Below are positions 1 through 7,763 of a DNA stretch of 9,426 nucleotides, piece by piece. The notes beneath the pieces are model-generated. The model was not told the origin of the DNA. It saw only the letters and a list, made by a program, of their open reading frames with translations, and made no database searches. The position numbers were made by a program, and so were the translations under genes. Every line of letters begins with the position of its first letter. Within the stretch, counting starts at the first letter, position 1. The stretch lies in assembly GCA_004296785.1 (NCBI GenBank), contig SCVU01000286.1, positions 1-9,426 of the forward strand. The letters run 5' to 3'. This DNA comes from Planctomycetota bacterium (GTDB taxonomy: Bacteria; Planctomycetota; UBA1135; GCA-002686595).

Positions 1-221
1 GCCAGTCGTGCGGCATGCCGCTCAAGGACGCGGTGCCGGGGCAGATGTACTGCGCGTACTGCACGGACGAGAAGGGCCAGTTGAAGTCGTACGAGCAGGT
101 GCTCGAGGGCACGACGAGCGGCTACTTCATGCAGATGCAGAAGATGCCGCGCGAGCAGGCGCTGGTCGCCGCGAAGGCGCACCTGTCGAAGTACCCGGCC
201 TGGAAGAGCCGCGGCAAGTAG
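1..221 (+). CDS. Small zinc-ribbon protein, 3' end only (zf-ribbon_2-like)
   Basis: This is the C-terminal part of a gene that starts left of the window; the first whole codon is at 3 and TAG is at 219-221. The 72 visible residues begin QSCGMPL and soon reach YCAYC. Bases 1-2 (GC) would complete a TGC cysteine codon, giving a CxxC pair just before GMPL. A CxxC-GMPL plus YCxYC arrangement is typical of the small putative zinc-ribbon family (Pfam zf-ribbon_2), which would bind one zinc ion with four cysteines. The tail, about 30 residues ending in PAWKSRGK, looks helical and is also usual for that family. The ATG at 15 lies inside the zinc motif and is not the start. The biochemical role of the family is poorly known. 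The gene converges on the OPT pair, 21 bp away, so it is probably unrelated to it. Confidence 0.8.
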   Translation, partial: QSCGMPLKDAVPGQMYCAYCTDEKGQLKSYEQVLEGTTSGYFMQMQKMPREQALVAAKAHLSKYPAWKSRGK

Positions 222-246
222 CGCGAACGCGCGGCGCGCGCGCTAC
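218..246. terminator. Inverted repeat spanning two convergent stop codons, possible bidirectional terminator
   Basis: GTAGCGCG (218-225) and CGCGCTAC (239-246) are perfect 8-base inverted arms around a 13-base GC-rich loop. Each arm contains the TAG stop of one of the two convergent genes. Transcripts from either strand could form the hairpin. There is no U-tract on either side, so intrinsic termination is uncertain, and such repeats arise easily in sequence this rich in GCGC. The placement exactly between convergent genes is the main support. Confidence 0.35.
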
Positions 247-2420
247 GCCTTCTTCGAGCTGCGCGCGCCGTACAGGATCAGGGCGCACAGCAGCGCGAGG
301 ACCGCGACGCCGAACCAGTTCTCGTTCGCGAACGCGAACTTGCTGAGCCTCGCGAGGTACGGGTGCAGCCCCGCGTCGCTGTCGTAGCCCTTGACGAACG
401 ACAGCATCGCCGCGGCGATCCCGAGAATCGACGCGCCGGCGATCAGGCCCGAGCACCACAGCGTGCCCTCGGGCTCGTCCTCGGCGTCGGGCTGGCGCTT
501 GTAGATCCGGTCGGCGAGCCAACGCACGCAGCCGCCGATGAACACCGGCATCGTCGCCGCGATCGGCAGGTACACGCCGACCGCGAAGGTCAGCGAGCGC
601 AGTCCCAACAGCTCGACGAAGATCGCGATCGCCGCGCCGAGCAGGATCAGGTTCCACGGCAGGCGGTTCGTCAGCAGACCGTCGATCACGACCGACATCA
701 GCTTCGCCTGCGGCGCGCGCAATCGGCCGGCGCCGATGCCCTCCTCGCGGAAGACGAGCGCCTGGTTCGTCGCGGGATCGACGAGGTACGCGCCTTCGGC
801 GACGCCTTCGGGCAGCTCGGCCTTCGACAGCCGGACGTACGCGTACTCGCGCGTGTCCAGCGGCGCCTTCGTGACGCTGCCGTCGGCCGCCTTCGTCTCG
901 TCGGGCTTCACGCGCGTCGTATGGTCGGCGCGCGCGACGAGCTCGCTCGGCACCGCGAACGGTTTCGCGAGCACCATCTCGCGCGTTTCGGCGACGTTGA
1001 GCAGGTACGCGGTCCAGCCGACCGCGAGGACCGATGCGAGCACGCCGATCAGCAGCGCGCCCTGCTGCTTGATCGGCGTCGCGCCGACCAGGTAGCCGGT
1101 CTTCAAGTCCTGCGAGCACGTGCCCGCGTTGCTGATCGCGATGCAGATCACGGCCCCGACGATCAGTGCGAGCCGGCTGTACGCAGAGCCGGTCCAGCCG
1201 ACCAGCAGGAACACGCCGCAGGTCGCCATCAGCACGCCGATCGTCATGCCCGACAGCGGGCACGAGCTCGAACCGACTTCGCCGGTGATGCGCGAGCTCA
1301 CGACGGCGAAGAGGAATCCGAGCACGAGGATCAGCACCGCGCCGAGCAGCGTCATCTGGAACGCGGGCATCGCCCAGATGAACGCGACGATCGCCAGCGC
1401 GCCGAACAGGAGCACCGGCGTCGGCGTGTCGCGCTCGGTGCGCAGCGGGATCGCGTTCGCGGCCGAGCCCGCGCCGCCGAACAGGCTGCGCGCGGACGCG
1501 CCGATCGACGTGACGATCGACGGGAACGCGCGGCCGAGCGCGAACAGGCCGCCGACCGCGACTGCGCCGGCGCCGATGTGGCGCACGTAGTTGCTCCAGA
1601 TGCTCGTGCCGCCCGCGCCGAAATCCATCGCGCTGATCAGCATCGTCGCCGGCAGCAGCGGCTCGGTGCGGCCCGCGCCGAACATCGCGATCATCGGCAC
1701 GAGGATGAAGCTCGCGAGCACGCTGCCGGCGACCATCATCACGGACGTGCGGTACCCGATGATGTAGCCGACGCCGACGAACTCGGGTGCGAAGTCGCAG
1801 CCGACCGCCGCGCCCTTGAACTTCGCGAAGGTGTGCTCGAGCGTCGGCTTGACGCCGCCGAGCACCGCCTGCAGTCCCTTGAACAGCACGCCGACGCCGA
1901 GGCCGATGAAGACCTTGCGCGCGCTCATGCCGCCCTTCTCGCCGGCCTGCAGGATCTCCGCGCACGCTTTGCCCTCGGGGTAGCGCAGCACGCCGTGCTC
2001 CTTGACGATCAGGTAGCGGCGCAGCGGCACCATCATCAGCACGCCGAGCAGTCCGCCGGTCAGCGCGATCAGCGTCGTGAGGCCGACCTGCAGCGGGTAT
2101 CCGAGGTAGATCAGCGCGGGCACGCTGAACACGACGGCCGCCGCGACCGATTCGCCGGCCGAGCCGGTCGTCTGCACGATGTTGTGCTCGAGGATCGCGC
2201 GCTGCTGGTTGCGGCGGCGCAGCGCCCACGCGGCGAGGACGGCGATCGGGACCGACGCCGAGATCGTGAGGCCGACCTTGAGCGCGAGGTACGTCGACGC
2301 CGCGCCGAAGACGATGCCGAGGATCGCGCCGAGGAGCAGCGCGCGGAACGTCAGCTCCGGCGCCGTCTCCTCGGCCGCGACTGCGGGACGGAAGACTTCG
2401 CCGGAGCTCGTGGCGCTCAT
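243..2420 (-). CDS. OPT family oligopeptide transporter (second gene of pair)
   Basis: A 725-residue inner-membrane protein of the OPT superfamily, which imports oligopeptides or, in the plant YSL branch, metal chelates. It is driven by ion gradients rather than ATP. About 16 hydrophobic segments run from residue 25 to 718. Family landmarks are ENIVQT-like HNIVQTTGSAGESVAA (79-94), EHGVLRYPEGKACAEIL (141-157), EFVGVGYIIG (213-222), GSSSCPLSGMTIG (383-395) and SQDLKTGYLVGATPIKQQ (436-453). A hydrophilic stretch of about 95 residues (475-569) precedes APQAKLM; it is some 75 residues longer than in the neighbouring paralogue and probably forms a large loop. The ATG at 2420 gives a short soluble N-terminus before the first helix. 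The gene lies 7 bp after the stop of the upstream OPT gene with no obvious Shine-Dalgarno sequence, so translational coupling in one operon is likely. The true substrate cannot be read from sequence. Confidence 0.93.
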   Translation of the reverse strand: MSATSSGEVFRPAVAAEETAPELTFRALLLGAILGIVFGAASTYLALKVGLTISASVPIAVLAAWALRRRNQQRAILEHNIVQTTGSAGESVAAAVVFSVPALIYLGYPLQVGLTTLIALTGGLLGVLMMVPLRRYLIVKEHGVLRYPEGKACAEILQAGEKGGMSARKVFIGLGVGVLFKGLQAVLGGVKPTLEHTFAKFKGAAVGCDFAPEFVGVGYIIGYRTSVMMVAGSVLASFILVPMIAMFGAGRTEPLLPATMLISAMDFGAGGTSIWSNYVRHIGAGAVAVGGLFALGRAFPSIVTSIGASARSLFGGAGSAANAIPLRTERDTPTPVLLFGALAIVAFIWAMPAFQMTLLGAVLILVLGFLFAVVSSRITGEVGSSSCPLSGMTIGVLMATCGVFLLVGWTGSAYSRLALIVGAVICIAISNAGTCSQDLKTGYLVGATPIKQQGALLIGVLASVLAVGWTAYLLNVAETREMVLAKPFAVPSELVARADHTTRVKPDETKAADGSVTKAPLDTREYAYVRLSKAELPEGVAEGAYLVDPATNQALVFREEGIGAGRLRAPQAKLMSVVIDGLLTNRLPWNLILLGAAIAIFVELLGLRSLTFAVGVYLPIAATMPVFIGGCVRWLADRIYKRQPDAEDEPEGTLWCSGLIAGASILGIAAAMLSFVKGYDSDAGLHPYLARLSKFAFANENWFGVAVLALLCALILYGARSSKKA

Positions 2421-2427
2421 CTGCGCG

Positions 2428-4482
2428 CTACTTCGCGGCGGACGGCTTCATCGCGACGCGATAGAGCACGAACGCCATCAAGCCGAACATGATCATCGCG
2501 AACGCATCGGGCGAGTTCGCGCCGAACGCCTCGGCCATCGACTTCTGCAGGCTCTCGCCGTAGTGCGACAGGTACGCGATCACCGATTGGGTCCCCGGCG
2601 TGCCGTCGGGCTTCGTCATGTCCATGTCGACGCCGTTCAGCGCTCCGACCACGACCCCGGTCAGCGATCCGCCGGCGACGAGACCGGTCGCGAACAACAT
2701 GCCCGGCGAGATCTCGCTCTCCGTGCTCGCCTTGCTCTTCTTGTCGACGAACCCGCGCAGCAGGCCGCCGAGGAAGATCGTGAACGACGTCGCGAACGGC
2801 AGGTACGCGCCGACGGCCCACGCGAGCGGCGAGACGCCGCACAAGTACACGGCCACCGCGAGTCCGGCGCCGACCATGATGTAGCCCCACGGCAGGCTCT
2901 GCGACAGCACGCCCTTGATGACGGTCGCCATCAGCGTCGCCTGCGGAGCGGGCAGCTTGTCGGTGCCGATGCCGTGCGCCATTCCCTCGGGTGCCATCCC
3001 CGAGTCGAGCATCTTCATCGTCCAGCCGATCGCGAGCACCGACGCGATCACGCCGATCACGAGGCCGAACTGCTGTCGTATCGGTGTCGCGCCGACCAGG
3101 TAACCCGTCTTCAGGTCCTGGCTCGTCGCGCCGGCGTTCGCGGCCGCGATGCACACGATCGCGCCGACCGACAGCGCGATCGGCTGGTTGATGTCGCCCT
3201 TCAGGCCCATCGAGAGGAACACGAGCGCGGTGCCGAGCAGCGTCGCGATCGTCATCCCCGAGATCGGGTTCGAGGAGGAGCCGATGATGCCGACGATGCG
3301 CGAGCTCACCGTCACGAACAGGAACCCGAACACGATCATCAGCACGGCCATCACGAGCTTGCCGGTGAAGTCACCGGGCAGGATCGGCAGCGCCGTCAGC
3401 ACGCCGACGAGGCCGAGCGAGCCAACCGCGACGACCCACATCGGGATGTCGCGCTCGGTGCGCTTGACGATTCCGCCGCCGGCGCCCTTGCCCATCGACG
3501 ACGCCGATTGCGTGATCGCGCGCCAGATCGTCGGCGCGGTGCGGATCAGTGTGATGATTCCGGCCATGGTGACCGCGCCGGCGCCGATGTAGCGCACGTA
3601 CGCCTCGTACACCTGGCGCGGTCCGCTCGCTCCGGCGATCCAGCCGTCGCTGCGGCCGAGCGACTTCAGCGCGTCGTGCCGCGTCGCTTCGGGGATCAGC
3701 AGCGACAGGAGCGGGATCAGCACGATCCACGACAGAATCGCGCCCGAGGCCATGATCCCGCCGACGCGCGGCCCGAGGATGTACCCGACGCCGAGGTACT
3801 CGGCGGTCGGCTCGGCCGAGACGGTCGCGTTCGGAAGCGTCGAGGTCTTCGGGCTGACGTAGATCGGGCTCTCCTTCCAGAGCGCGAAGACCTTCATCAG
3901 GACGTTGTAGACGACGGCGAGACCGACGCCCTGGAACACGAGCTTCGCCATGTTCCCGCCCTTCTCGCCGGCGACGAGCACCTCCGCGCACGCAGTCCCT
4001 TCCGGGTACGGCAGCGTCCCGTGCTCGCCGACGATCAGCGAGCGCCGCAGCGGCACCATGAACAGCACGCCGAGGATCCCGCCGACGCACGCGAGCGTCA
4101 TGATCTGCATGTACTGGAAGTACTGCTCGCCGTTCGCGCCCGGCGAGAGGAACAGCATCGCGGGGATCGTGAACGCGACGCCGGCCGCGACCGATTCACC
4201 GGCCGAGCCGATCGTCTGCACGATGTTGTTCTCGAGGATCGTCGGCCGCCCGAAGACCCGCAGCACCGAGATCGACAGCACCGCGATCGGGATCGACGCG
4301 GAGACCGTCAGGCCCGCGCGCAGCGCGAGGTACACGGTCGCGGCGCCGAACAGGATCCCGAACAGCGCGCCGAACAGGATCGCCTTCGGCGTGAACTCCG
4401 CGACGTTTGCGTCGTCGGGGACGTAGGGCTTGTGCTCGCCGGCGGGTTGCGCCGGCGGGGGAGGCGGGGCAGCGTGTCCCAA
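2428..4482 (-). CDS. OPT family oligopeptide transporter (first gene of pair, TTG start)
   Basis: A 684-residue inner-membrane transporter of the OPT superfamily and paralogue of the next gene downstream. About 16 hydrophobic segments span residues 32-676. Landmarks are ENNIVQTIGSAGESVAAG (84-101), EHGTLPYPEGTACAEVL (153-169), EYLGVGYILGPR (228-239), GSSSNPISGMTI (401-412), SQDLKTGYLVGATPIRQQ (454-471) and LPAPQATLM (510-518). The N-terminus is soluble, with five prolines in a row (residues 6-10). The start is TTG at 4482: no in-frame ATG lies between it and the first conserved transmembrane segment, and AGGA sits 8 bases upstream. It is the first gene of the minus-strand operon and lies behind a candidate promoter at 4630-4659. 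The substrate is likely oligopeptides or metal-peptide chelates by family; specificity is unknown. Confidence 0.93.
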   Translation of the reverse strand: MGHAAPPPPPAQPAGEHKPYVPDDANVAEFTPKAILFGALFGILFGAATVYLALRAGLTVSASIPIAVLSISVLRVFGRPTILENNIVQTIGSAGESVAAGVAFTIPAMLFLSPGANGEQYFQYMQIMTLACVGGILGVLFMVPLRRSLIVGEHGTLPYPEGTACAEVLVAGEKGGNMAKLVFQGVGLAVVYNVLMKVFALWKESPIYVSPKTSTLPNATVSAEPTAEYLGVGYILGPRVGGIMASGAILSWIVLIPLLSLLIPEATRHDALKSLGRSDGWIAGASGPRQVYEAYVRYIGAGAVTMAGIITLIRTAPTIWRAITQSASSMGKGAGGGIVKRTERDIPMWVVAVGSLGLVGVLTALPILPGDFTGKLVMAVLMIVFGFLFVTVSSRIVGIIGSSSNPISGMTIATLLGTALVFLSMGLKGDINQPIALSVGAIVCIAAANAGATSQDLKTGYLVGATPIRQQFGLVIGVIASVLAIGWTMKMLDSGMAPEGMAHGIGTDKLPAPQATLMATVIKGVLSQSLPWGYIMVGAGLAVAVYLCGVSPLAWAVGAYLPFATSFTIFLGGLLRGFVDKKSKASTESEISPGMLFATGLVAGGSLTGVVVGALNGVDMDMTKPDGTPGTQSVIAYLSHYGESLQKSMAEAFGANSPDAFAMIMFGLMAFVLYRVAMKPSAAK

Positions 4483-4490
4483 GTTCCGAG

Positions 4491-4497
4491 TCCTCTC
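4491..4497 (-). promoter_or_regulatory. Ribosome binding site deciding the TTG start of the first OPT gene
   Basis: On the minus strand GAGAGGA is followed by an 8-base spacer (CTCGGAAC) and then TTG at 4482-4480. This is near-optimal Shine-Dalgarno spacing and the clearest ribosome binding site in the window. It supports the TTG start over any later codon. Confidence 0.7.
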
Positions 4498-4549
4498 GTG
4501 GCAGCGCGGCGAGCTCGACCGCGCGGGCGCGCGCCAAAGCGAGCGAGCC

Positions 4550-4565
4550 GCGCGACCGATCGCGC
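4550..4565. repeat. Short inverted repeat in the leader of the OPT operon
   Basis: GCGCGA and TCGCGC form perfect 6-base arms around CCGA. The site lies between the candidate promoter (4630-4659) and the start of the first OPT gene, so it would be in the mRNA leader. It could be an operator half-site pair or a small hairpin. GC-only arms of this size occur by chance in such DNA, so support is weak. Confidence 0.2.
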
Positions 4566-4629
4566 CGCGGCAGTGGCGGGGGCGATGGATCCCGAGCGCA
4601 ACTCGTGGCCGCGCTTGGAACTGCGTCGG

Positions 4630-4659
4630 ATTCTAGGAGCCCCGGTCGCGGCGGGGCAA
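4630..4659 (-). promoter_or_regulatory. Candidate sigma70-type promoter of the OPT operon
   Basis: Read on the minus strand, TTGCCC (4659-4654) is separated by 18 bases from TAGAAT (4635-4630), matching 4/6 and 5/6 positions of the TTGACA/TATAAT consensus. TAGAAT stands out because AT-rich hexamers are rare here. Transcription would start near 4623 and give a leader of about 140 bases before the TTG start at 4482. No known riboswitch or leader structure was recognised in that leader. Confidence 0.45.
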
Positions 4660-4768
4660 GCATCCCGACGCTCGCCGGCGCCCGTCGATGGCCAGTCTCG
4701 ACGCTCCTCGCCACACTATCCGGCTCGCGACGCGCTCTCCCGTCGCGCCGAACCCGAGCACGAACGGC

Positions 4769-7741
4769 ATGAATCCCAAGCTGCGCCCGATCCTCGTCAC
4801 CGCGTCCCTCCTCACCTCGCTCGCGCTCGGCGCCTGCGCGATCCACGTCGATCTCCCGCCGCCGCGCGCGCGCCACGCCAGCGCCGCGCATGCGCACCAA
4901 CCGGCCGCGCACGCGGCGCAGAAACAGGCCAAGGATGCCGCCATGCCGAGCGACAAGGCGTTCCCGTACGCGGTGCACCGCAAGGTCCTCCCCAACGGCT
5001 TGCAGGCGCTCGTCGTGCCGATGCCGAGCGACGGTCTGGTCGCGTACTGGTCGATCGTGCGCACCGGCTCGCGCGACGAGGTCGAGCCCGGCGTCACCGG
5101 CTTCGCGCACTTCTTCGAGCACTGCATGTTCCGCGGCACCGAGAAGCTGCCCGGCCCCGCGTACGACCGCGTCGTCAACGGCATGGGCGCGGACACGAAC
5201 GCGTTCACGTCGGACGACATGACGGCGTACCACCTGTCGTTCACGAAGGAGAGCCTGCCGACGGTCGTCGAGATCGAGGCCGATCGCTTCCAGAACCTGA
5301 AGTACGCGGAGCCCGAGTTCCGCACCGAGTCGGGCGCGGTGTACGGCGAGTACCGCAAGGGCCGCACGAACCCGTTCGAAGTGCTGTCGGAGTCGCTGCA
5401 GGACGCCGCGTTCGACGTGCACACGTACAAGCACACGACGATCGGTTTCGAGGCCGACGTCAAGGCGATGCCCGAGCAGTTCGAGTACTCGAAGTCGTTC
5501 TTCCAGCGCTTCTACCGCCCCGAGAACGTCGTCGTGCTCGTCGCGGGCGACGTCGAGCCCGCGTCCACCTTCGCGCTGATCGAGCAGCACTACGCGGGCT
5601 GGAAGAAGGGCTACGTCGAGCCGAAGGTGCCGGCCGAGCCCGAGCACAAGGCGCCGCGCCGCATCGCGGTGCAGTTCGAGGGCCAGACGCAGCCGATCGT
5701 CGCCGTCACCTTCCAGGGCGACGCGTTCCAGCCGACCAACCGGCGCATGATCGCCGCGACGCTCTTCGGCGAGCTCGCGTTCGGCCAGACCTCGGATCTG
5801 TACAAGAAGCTCGTGCTGCAGGAGCAGCGCGTCGAGACGATCTTCCCGGACTTCGGGCTCAATCGCGACGCGGGTCTGTGGGGCGTCTACGCGATCGTCA
5901 AGCAGCTCGAGGACGCGCGCGCGGTCGAAGAGGAGATCTGGGGCGCGGTCGAGGCGCTGCGCACGCAGCCGGTCGACGTCGCGCGGCTCGACGCCGCGCG
6001 TTCGCGCGCGCGCTTCGGCTTCCTGTCGAATCTGTCGACGCCGAGCGACGTGTGCGAGCGGATGGCGCGCCTGATCGCGATCACCGGCGACTTCGATTCG
6101 GTCGAGCGGCAGTTCGCGACGCTCGCCGAGATCACGCCCGCCGACGTGCAGGCCGCGGCGAGCGCGTACCTGACCGAGGCGCGCAGCACGGTCGCGACGC
6201 TGTACGCGCAGGGCTCCGCCGAGAATCTCGTCGCGACGCTCGCGCAGCCGCGCGCCGCCCGCGCCGCGACGGCCGCGAGCGCGAAGCTCGCCGCGAAGCC
6301 GGTGCTGTTGCCGGTCGCGAGCGACCCGAACGTCGCGTTCCGCCTGTGGTTCAAGGTCGGCTCGCAGAACGATCCGATCGGCAAGGAAGGCCTGGCGGCG
6401 CTCACCGCGGCGATGCTGACCGAGGGCGGCACGCGCGCGTCGAGCTACGACGAGATCCTCGCCAAGCTCTACCCGCTCGCCGCGCGCTACGGCTCGAACG
6501 TCGATCGCGAGATGACGATCGTCACCGGCCGCGCGCATCGCGACGCCGTTGCGATGTTCTACCCGCTGTTCACGAGCGCGGTGCTCGCGCCCGGCTTCCG
6601 CGAGGACGACTTCCGGCGCCTGCGCGACCAGTTCGTGTCGGCGATCGAGAACGACCTGCGCTTCTCGTCGGACGAGGAGCTCGGCAAGGCCACGCTGTAC
6701 GAGCAGGTCTACCGCGGCAGCGGCTACGCGCACCTCGACATCGGCACCGTGCAGTCGCTCAAGTCGATCACGCTCGACGACGTCAAGGCGTTCTACGCCG
6801 CGCACTTCACGCGCGACGGCGTCGTGATGGGCCTGGGCGGAGCGTTCGAGCCCGCGCTCGCGCAGCGCCTCGAGGCGGATCTCGCGAAGCTGCCGGCCGG
6901 TGCGGCGCCGACGCCCGCCGCGCCGGCGCCGGCGAAGATCGAAGGCCGCAACGCCGTGATCGTCGACAAGCCGGGCAACGCGACGGCGATCAGCTTCGGC
7001 TACCCGATCGACGTCAAGCGCGGCACGCGCGAGTACTACGCGCTGTGGATCGCGAACTCGTGGCTCGGCGAGCACCGCAACAGCTCGTCGCACCTGTACC
7101 AGGTGATCCGCGAGGAGCGCGGCATCAACTACGGCGACTACTCGTACATCGAGGCCTATCCGAACGGCGGCAGCCGCTCGATGCCGCCGCAGGGCGTCGG
7201 TCGGCGCGCGCAGCTGTTCGAGGTGTGGCTGCGGCCGGTGCCGCCCGAGCGCGCGGTGTTCACGCTGCGCGCGGGGCTGCGCGAGGTCGAGCACCTCGCG
7301 AAGAACGGGCTCACGCGCGAGCAGTTCGATTTCACGCGCAAGTTCCTGAAGGGCTACTGCCTGCACTTTGCGGAGACGACCGACGAGAAGCTCGGCTACG
7401 CGATCGACGATCGCTACTTCGGGCTCGAGCAGTCGCACCTCTCGACGTTCCGCTGGATGATGGACGAGATCACGCTCGAGGAGGTCAACGCCGCGGTGAA
7501 GAAGCACCTGCAGGTCGAGAACCTCGTGATCGCGCTCGTCGCGCCGAACGCGGCGGAGCTCAAGGAAGCGCTGACGAGCGACGCGCCGTCGCCGATCGAC
7601 TACGGAGCGGTGCAGAAGTCGGCGGAGATCCTCGCGGAGGACCGCGAGATCCAGGTCTATCCGCTGCGGATCGCGCCCGAGCGCGTGCGCGTCACGCCGG
7701 TCAAGGAGATGTTCGAACGCGGCACGCGCTTCCAGTGGTAG
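4769..7741 (+). CDS. M16 family (pitrilysin/insulinase-like) zinc metalloprotease, lipoprotein
   Basis: A 990-residue secreted zinc protease of family M16 that would cleave peptides or small proteins outside the cytoplasm. The N-terminus reads MNPKLRP, then a hydrophobic stretch ending LALGAC, a lipobox with lipid-anchored Cys23. An Ala/His-rich linker (about 24-60) follows. The first M16 half carries HFFEH (His114, Glu117 as catalytic base, His118) and, 76 residues later, Glu194 as the third zinc ligand, with Glu187 seven residues earlier as in pitrilysin. The second half (from about residue 510) lacks HxxEH but keeps an RxxRGINYG region (781-789) resembling the Arg/Tyr substrate-binding pair, so it is the expected inactive clam-shell half. 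Length suits a two-half M16 enzyme. The in-frame ATG at 4688 would put 27 residues before the signal peptide, so 4769 is preferred, although no strong ribosome binding site is visible. It faces away from the OPT pair and leads a three-gene plus-strand set. Confidence 0.9.
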   Translation: MNPKLRPILVTASLLTSLALGACAIHVDLPPPRARHASAAHAHQPAAHAAQKQAKDAAMPSDKAFPYAVHRKVLPNGLQALVVPMPSDGLVAYWSIVRTGSRDEVEPGVTGFAHFFEHCMFRGTEKLPGPAYDRVVNGMGADTNAFTSDDMTAYHLSFTKESLPTVVEIEADRFQNLKYAEPEFRTESGAVYGEYRKGRTNPFEVLSESLQDAAFDVHTYKHTTIGFEADVKAMPEQFEYSKSFFQRFYRPENVVVLVAGDVEPASTFALIEQHYAGWKKGYVEPKVPAEPEHKAPRRIAVQFEGQTQPIVAVTFQGDAFQPTNRRMIAATLFGELAFGQTSDLYKKLVLQEQRVETIFPDFGLNRDAGLWGVYAIVKQLEDARAVEEEIWGAVEALRTQPVDVARLDAARSRARFGFLSNLSTPSDVCERMARLIAITGDFDSVERQFATLAEITPADVQAAASAYLTEARSTVATLYAQGSAENLVATLAQPRAARAATAASAKLAAKPVLLPVASDPNVAFRLWFKVGSQNDPIGKEGLAALTAAMLTEGGTRASSYDEILAKLYPLAARYGSNVDREMTIVTGRAHRDAVAMFYPLFTSAVLAPGFREDDFRRLRDQFVSAIENDLRFSSDEELGKATLYEQVYRGSGYAHLDIGTVQSLKSITLDDVKAFYAAHFTRDGVVMGLGGAFEPALAQRLEADLAKLPAGAAPTPAAPAPAKIEGRNAVIVDKPGNATAISFGYPIDVKRGTREYYALWIANSWLGEHRNSSSHLYQVIREERGINYGDYSYIEAYPNGGSRSMPPQGVGRRAQLFEVWLRPVPPERAVFTLRAGLREVEHLAKNGLTREQFDFTRKFLKGYCLHFAETTDEKLGYAIDDRYFGLEQSHLSTFRWMMDEITLEEVNAAVKKHLQVENLVIALVAPNAAELKEALTSDAPSPIDYGAVQKSAEILAEDREIQVYPLRIAPERVRVTPVKEMFERGTRFQW

Positions 7742-7763
7742 CGCGGCCGCGCCGGAACCAGGC

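Larger units (their letters stand above)
4483..4768. other. Divergent intergenic control region
   Basis: These 286 bases separate the divergent OPT and protease genes. The leftmost part holds the OPT leader with its ribosome binding site and a short inverted repeat; the middle holds the OPT promoter candidate. For the plus strand I found no convincing -35/-10 pair. CACTAT at 4714-4719 is the best -10-like hexamer but has no matching -35 at proper spacing. The 4688-4768 part could be translated as a 27-residue extension of the protease, but this is judged non-coding. Confidence 0.6.

Noticed and set aside
363..2492. A plus-strand open frame of 709 codons antisense to the second OPT gene.
   Set aside because: Composition is a charged Arg/Ala/Asp/His shadow without domains; the minus strand shows conserved OPT motifs over the same bases.
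4714..4719. CACTAT as a -10 element for the protease operon.
   Set aside because: No -35-like hexamer is found 15-19 bases upstream, and the match to the consensus is poor.
4688..4768. In-frame upstream ATG that would lengthen the M16 protease by 27 residues.
   Set aside because: The extra residues precede a complete lipoprotein signal peptide and would bury it; no ribosome binding site supports the ATG.
7741..7752. Perfect 12-base palindrome GCGCGGCCGCGC just after the M16 stop.
   Set aside because: It has no loop, so only a very short hairpin could form, and it has no U-tract. It is expected by chance at this base composition.
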